A stretch of 9,198 nt of DNA from Nitrospiraceae bacterium (lineage in GTDB: Bacteria; Nitrospirota; Nitrospiria; Nitrospirales; Nitrospiraceae). The translations under genes were made by a program, and so were the position numbers. The stretch covers positions 1 to 9,198 of the forward strand of contig SXPO01000026.1 in assembly GCA_005793285.1 (NCBI GenBank). Reading direction: 5' to 3'. A model generated the notes under the pieces. It was given only the letters and a program-made list of their open reading frames with translations. It had not been told where the DNA came from and made no database searches. This document shows positions 6,494 through 9,198 of the stretch, piece by piece (the first letter of the stretch is position 1; every line of letters starts with the position of its first letter).

Positions 6494-7656
6494 CGCGACG
6501 CCGGCAAACTGGCTTCATCGATCGGCTCGTTCTCGTCCGAATCTAAGACGCGATGGGCCCGATACTCGTCAAGGACCGTTTCGAGATCGCTGACGGAAGA
6601 CACGCGGACCATCCGTGCGCGAAGCGCGGCGGCATGTGGAAAGGCTTTGCAATACCAGCCCAAATGCTTGCGCATGCGGTGAAACCGGCCTTGCCCACAC
6701 AGCGCCTGAAATTGGCGGGCGTGATCCAGCAGGACGGTGAAGCGTTGCTCGATCGGGATCGCATGACCGGCCCATAACTCAACGCTCACACCACCAGGCT
6801 CGCGGGCAAGTGCGCGGGCCTGTTCCTTTTCCCGGAAGAACCAGGGTGCTCCAAGCACAGCCCGCCCCACCAACACGCCGTCCACGCCAGTTTCGCGGAC
6901 ACGCCCCACGGCCTCTTCAAGACTCTTGATGTCGCCATTCCCGAATATCAGTGTCCCGGTTCCCTTCACCAACGCCGCCGCGCGCGCAATGGCCGACCAA
7001 TCTGCCTCGCCACGATACATCTGACGGAGCGTTCGTCCATGGAGCGAGATCACCGCCGGCTGCTCTGAAAGCAGATGCTCGACCCAGGCTTCGACCATCA
7101 CAGACTCATAGCCGAGTCTGGTTTTCACCGAAAGCGGCAGGGCACGGCGCACAACAGGACTGGAGCCTCCACGCTCCTCATTGAGCCGCCGAAATGCGGC
7201 TACCCGAGCTGGTTTGAAACCGGCTTGCTCAAGCGTGTGGCCACCCGCCCAATCGGTGATTCCTTGCTTGGCAGCCTGCACGATTGCACGGGCCAATTCA
7301 GGAGTCCTGATGAGGCCGGCGCCAGACCCGGATGAGGCCACGCTCTTGGATGGACAACCCATGTTGATATCCAATCCATCGAACCCCAACTCACATACCG
7401 CGTGAACGGCTTGATAAAACAAATCCGGGTTGTTCCCATAGAGTTGCGCCACCATCGGGCGCTCGATCTCGCTGTAGACCAGCGTCTCTAAACACACCTC
7501 CGGCCCGCGACAGATATCGTGCACATGCGTAAACTCGGTAAACGTGACATCCGGCCTTCCCTGTCGCGCAACGATCGCGCGAAAGCTCGCATCCGTGACG
7601 CCGTCCATCGGAGAGAGACCGATGATTGGGCGGGGAAGGGCTGACCAGAAACTCAT
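6484..7656 (-). CDS. tRNA-dihydrouridine synthase (Dus)
   Basis: This FMN enzyme reduces specific uridines in tRNA to dihydrouridine using NADPH. The 390-residue protein has a TIM-barrel Dus domain: IGLSPMDGVTDASFR (12-26), ERPMVAQLYG (65-74), LDINMGCPSKSV (95-106) with catalytic Cys101, LSVKTRLGY (175-183), ISLHGRTLRQMYRGEADW (203-220), FGNGDI (238-243) and VLVGRAVLGAPWF (261-273, FMN phosphate region). The helical C-terminal tRNA-binding domain, with FHRMRKHLGWYCKAFP, is present. It is longer than E. coli DusB (about 320) partly because of about 40 extra residues at roughly 132-172, between the active-site loop and the VKTR strand. The closest known type is DusB-like, but the target position in tRNA cannot be told. 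The ATG overlaps the MNIO stop in an ATGA arrangement, and the 3' end overlaps maf by 10 nt. Confidence 0.94.
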   Translation of the reverse strand: MSFWSALPRPIIGLSPMDGVTDASFRAIVARQGRPDVTFTEFTHVHDICRGPEVCLETLVYSEIERPMVAQLYGNNPDLFYQAVHAVCELGFDGLDINMGCPSKSVASSGSGAGLIRTPELARAIVQAAKQGITDWAGGHTLEQAGFKPARVAAFRRLNEERGGSSPVVRRALPLSVKTRLGYESVMVEAWVEHLLSEQPAVISLHGRTLRQMYRGEADWSAIARAAALVKGTGTLIFGNGDIKSLEEAVGRVRETGVDGVLVGRAVLGAPWFFREKEQARALAREPGGVSVELWAGHAIPIEQRFTVLLDHARQFQALCGQGRFHRMRKHLGWYCKAFPHAAALRARMVRVSSVSDLETVLDEYRAHRVLDSDENEPIDEASLPASRCG

Positions 7657-9170
7657 GTCCGTTCACCCACTGCCTGCATAGGCGGTTCGTTGGCATGATC
7701 GTACGCCCGCCGAAGTTCATTGGCCTCCTGCTCAACCACAGAGGCCAGATCCGGCGCTTCTTCGAGGACAAATTCCACAAACCGCTCAATCTTCACAAGA
7801 AAGAAATCATACGAGCCGGACAGCATGCGTGGTCGTCGGAACCAAAACGGGACAAACCTCGAAAGCGGCACGCCCCGTTCTTCAAGCCTGCAGCACGACT
7901 GTGGGAACATGGCGTCCACCTGCCCCCCCCAGGAAAGGATCTCGTACGGGAGATAGGTAGACCGGTAGGTATCGAGCTCGTCGGCGCAGGCTACAGGCAG
8001 ACTCCATTCGGGACCTTCAGGCTCGCTTCGGCCTGCCGCCACGCGAGCATACCGCTCATAGGCTGCTTCCAGCTCATGCTTAACTGAATCCAACAGAGGC
8101 GCTCTCGGAAGCCGCTCATACCCGCTCTCCTGCGTACCCTCACCCTCCTTCTTCATTGGGACAAGAACCGAACCATACCGCGCTGAGAATCGAACAAATT
8201 CATCGACGATCAGCGGTATCGGTTTTGTGTCTACTTCCAGCGCGAGGCCTCGCAGTCCTGTCAGGCGAGGATGACTCAGAACTTGATCGAGTATCTCGAA
8301 GAGGACCAACGGGATAGGGGCCGCATGGGCATCGGTCCAAGCCGGGAGGACATTACGTTTCTCCCTGTCGACCAACTGTGAACAACCAACCACGCTCGAC
8401 TCATGAATCGCCAGTCCTGCGACATGGATTTCGACGATGCGATCCATGGGGAATTGCCTGAGGAAATTATCGACAAATTGCGCAAGTGTGGATGTTCGCC
8501 AGGCTCCCGAATACCGAAAGACCGTCCACAGATGGCCGACGTCCAACACGAGTCCGCAGGATGTCCATTGTGTAACAAGGCGGAAAAATGTTGGAATCGA
8601 CAGCGTACCTGCTACAAAGTATGTAAGGGGAGGCATTTCGAGCAGCACCAACGGCGATGCTCCGTTGGTGAGTCGACAATGCCGGTCAAGAAGATCTTGA
8701 ATGAGCAGCACGTTCTCGGCCACGACCGACGCACTGGATTCCGTATAGAGGGGAGGGAGGTAGGTGCCATATGAATAGCCGGCGATGTATTTCGTCGCGC
8801 ATTCATGATTCAACCAGGCGCTATCCAACGTCTGGAGATGCCCGGCAACCTCACACACCTCCTGCACAAACGAGGGATTATCGAGAGTTTCCGGCTGAGT
8901 CAGCCACAGTCCTTCGCCATGATAGGCCAACAAGCTGCTCTGAACCTGTCTCCTCACAGCGGCCAATGCCGCCGGAGCGGCGCGAAAGATTTCAAGGTAG
9001 GCCGGCTTCGCTTGACACTGGTGTAACGCTCCCAACAAGCTGGTAAGATCCGGTGAATACACATCGACAGAGAGGCCCATCCCATGAGCTGGAACCTGCT
9101 CCAGGCGACGGGAAAACTCTTTTTCCAGCGAACTCACAATTGCCACTCGGTTTCTCTTGCCGACAGCCAA
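7653..9170 (-). CDS. DUF692/MNIO family (multinuclear non-heme iron-dependent oxidase) protein with extra C-terminal domain
   Basis: Residues about 28-340 form a DUF692 TIM barrel, the family of MbnB, TglH and HvfB. These use two or three iron ions to modify cysteine or other residues of ribosomal peptides. The expected metal-ligand positions are all seen: His84 (AYHGEGLW), His122 (WLNHECA), Glu178 (LLEMPPLTYF), Asp210 and His213 (LVLDVGHL), His249 (EIHVAGL), Asp280 and His282 (TDAHAAP) and Glu312 (LALEVDTK). The family normally has about 280 residues. Here about 160 more follow (345-505), a mostly helical part ending in ASVVEQEANELRRAYDHA, which may be a fused partner or recognition domain. 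The TTG start at 9170 is supported by AGGA 7 nt upstream and by an in-frame TAG just before that. The stop overlaps the dus ATG by 4 nt. No Cys-rich precursor peptide is visible in the window. Substrate unknown. Confidence 0.88.
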   Translation of the reverse strand: MAVGKRNRVAIVSSLEKEFSRRLEQVPAHGMGLSVDVYSPDLTSLLGALHQCQAKPAYLEIFRAAPAALAAVRRQVQSSLLAYHGEGLWLTQPETLDNPSFVQEVCEVAGHLQTLDSAWLNHECATKYIAGYSYGTYLPPLYTESSASVVAENVLLIQDLLDRHCRLTNGASPLVLLEMPPLTYFVAGTLSIPTFFRLVTQWTSCGLVLDVGHLWTVFRYSGAWRTSTLAQFVDNFLRQFPMDRIVEIHVAGLAIHESSVVGCSQLVDREKRNVLPAWTDAHAAPIPLVLFEILDQVLSHPRLTGLRGLALEVDTKPIPLIVDEFVRFSARYGSVLVPMKKEGEGTQESGYERLPRAPLLDSVKHELEAAYERYARVAAGRSEPEGPEWSLPVACADELDTYRSTYLPYEILSWGGQVDAMFPQSCCRLEERGVPLSRFVPFWFRRPRMLSGSYDFFLVKIERFVEFVLEEAPDLASVVEQEANELRRAYDHANEPPMQAVGERT

Positions 9171-9198
9171 AATTCGTTCCTAGTGTATGCCGTGAAAC

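Noticed and set aside
7653..9170. Sugar-isomerase-like or xylose-isomerase-type TIM barrel as the identity of this gene
   Set aside because: The fold is related, but the spacing and identity of the His, Glu and Asp motifs follow DUF692/MNIO.

Overview
This window looks like a chromosomal core-genome segment from a moderately GC-rich bacterium, most likely Nitrospira or a close relative in Nitrospirota. That placement is inferred from gene families: a bS22-like (AURKAIP1/COX24-type) micro-ribosomal gene, a DUF692/MNIO protein next to dus and maf, a truncated SLT transglycosylase of the style I associate with Nitrospira, and TTG starts. No rRNA or other phylogenetic marker is present. No mobile element, CRISPR array, tRNA or rRNA was seen.

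Layout, left to right. (1) 1-188 has no convincing gene. 189-644 (+) encodes a short, partly decayed-looking lytic transglycosylase. Its 3' end overlaps tail-to-tail with nadB. (2) 547-2742 (-) is a two-gene unit: a secreted or lipoprotein-like NTF2-fold candidate followed after 6 nt by nadB (L-aspartate oxidase, NAD synthesis). A good sigma70-type promoter lies so close to the first ATG that the mRNA may be leaderless. (3) 2743-2891 is a divergent promoter region. 2892-2987 (+) encodes a 31-residue basic protein, a bS22 homologue, which is easily missed. (4) 3015-3235 (+) holds a small conserved-looking gene split by a -1 frame change located inside a perfect 12-bp palindrome. (5) 3340-5070 (+) is an MsbA-type ABC exporter half-transporter. 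(6) 5119-5772 (-) is a secreted protein of unknown function with its own promoter, which overlaps the end of maf. (7) 5861-9170 (-) is a tightly overlapped operon in the order MNIO/DUF692 protein, tRNA-dihydrouridine synthase, Maf pyrophosphatase.

Most genes are housekeeping: NAD synthesis, ribosome, tRNA modification, nucleotide-pool cleaning and lipid export. The two items most worth a second look are the MNIO protein, which has a full metal-ligand set and a fused C-terminal domain but no visible peptide substrate, and the palindrome-centred frameshift, which looks like a template-switch (quasipalindrome correction) mutation.
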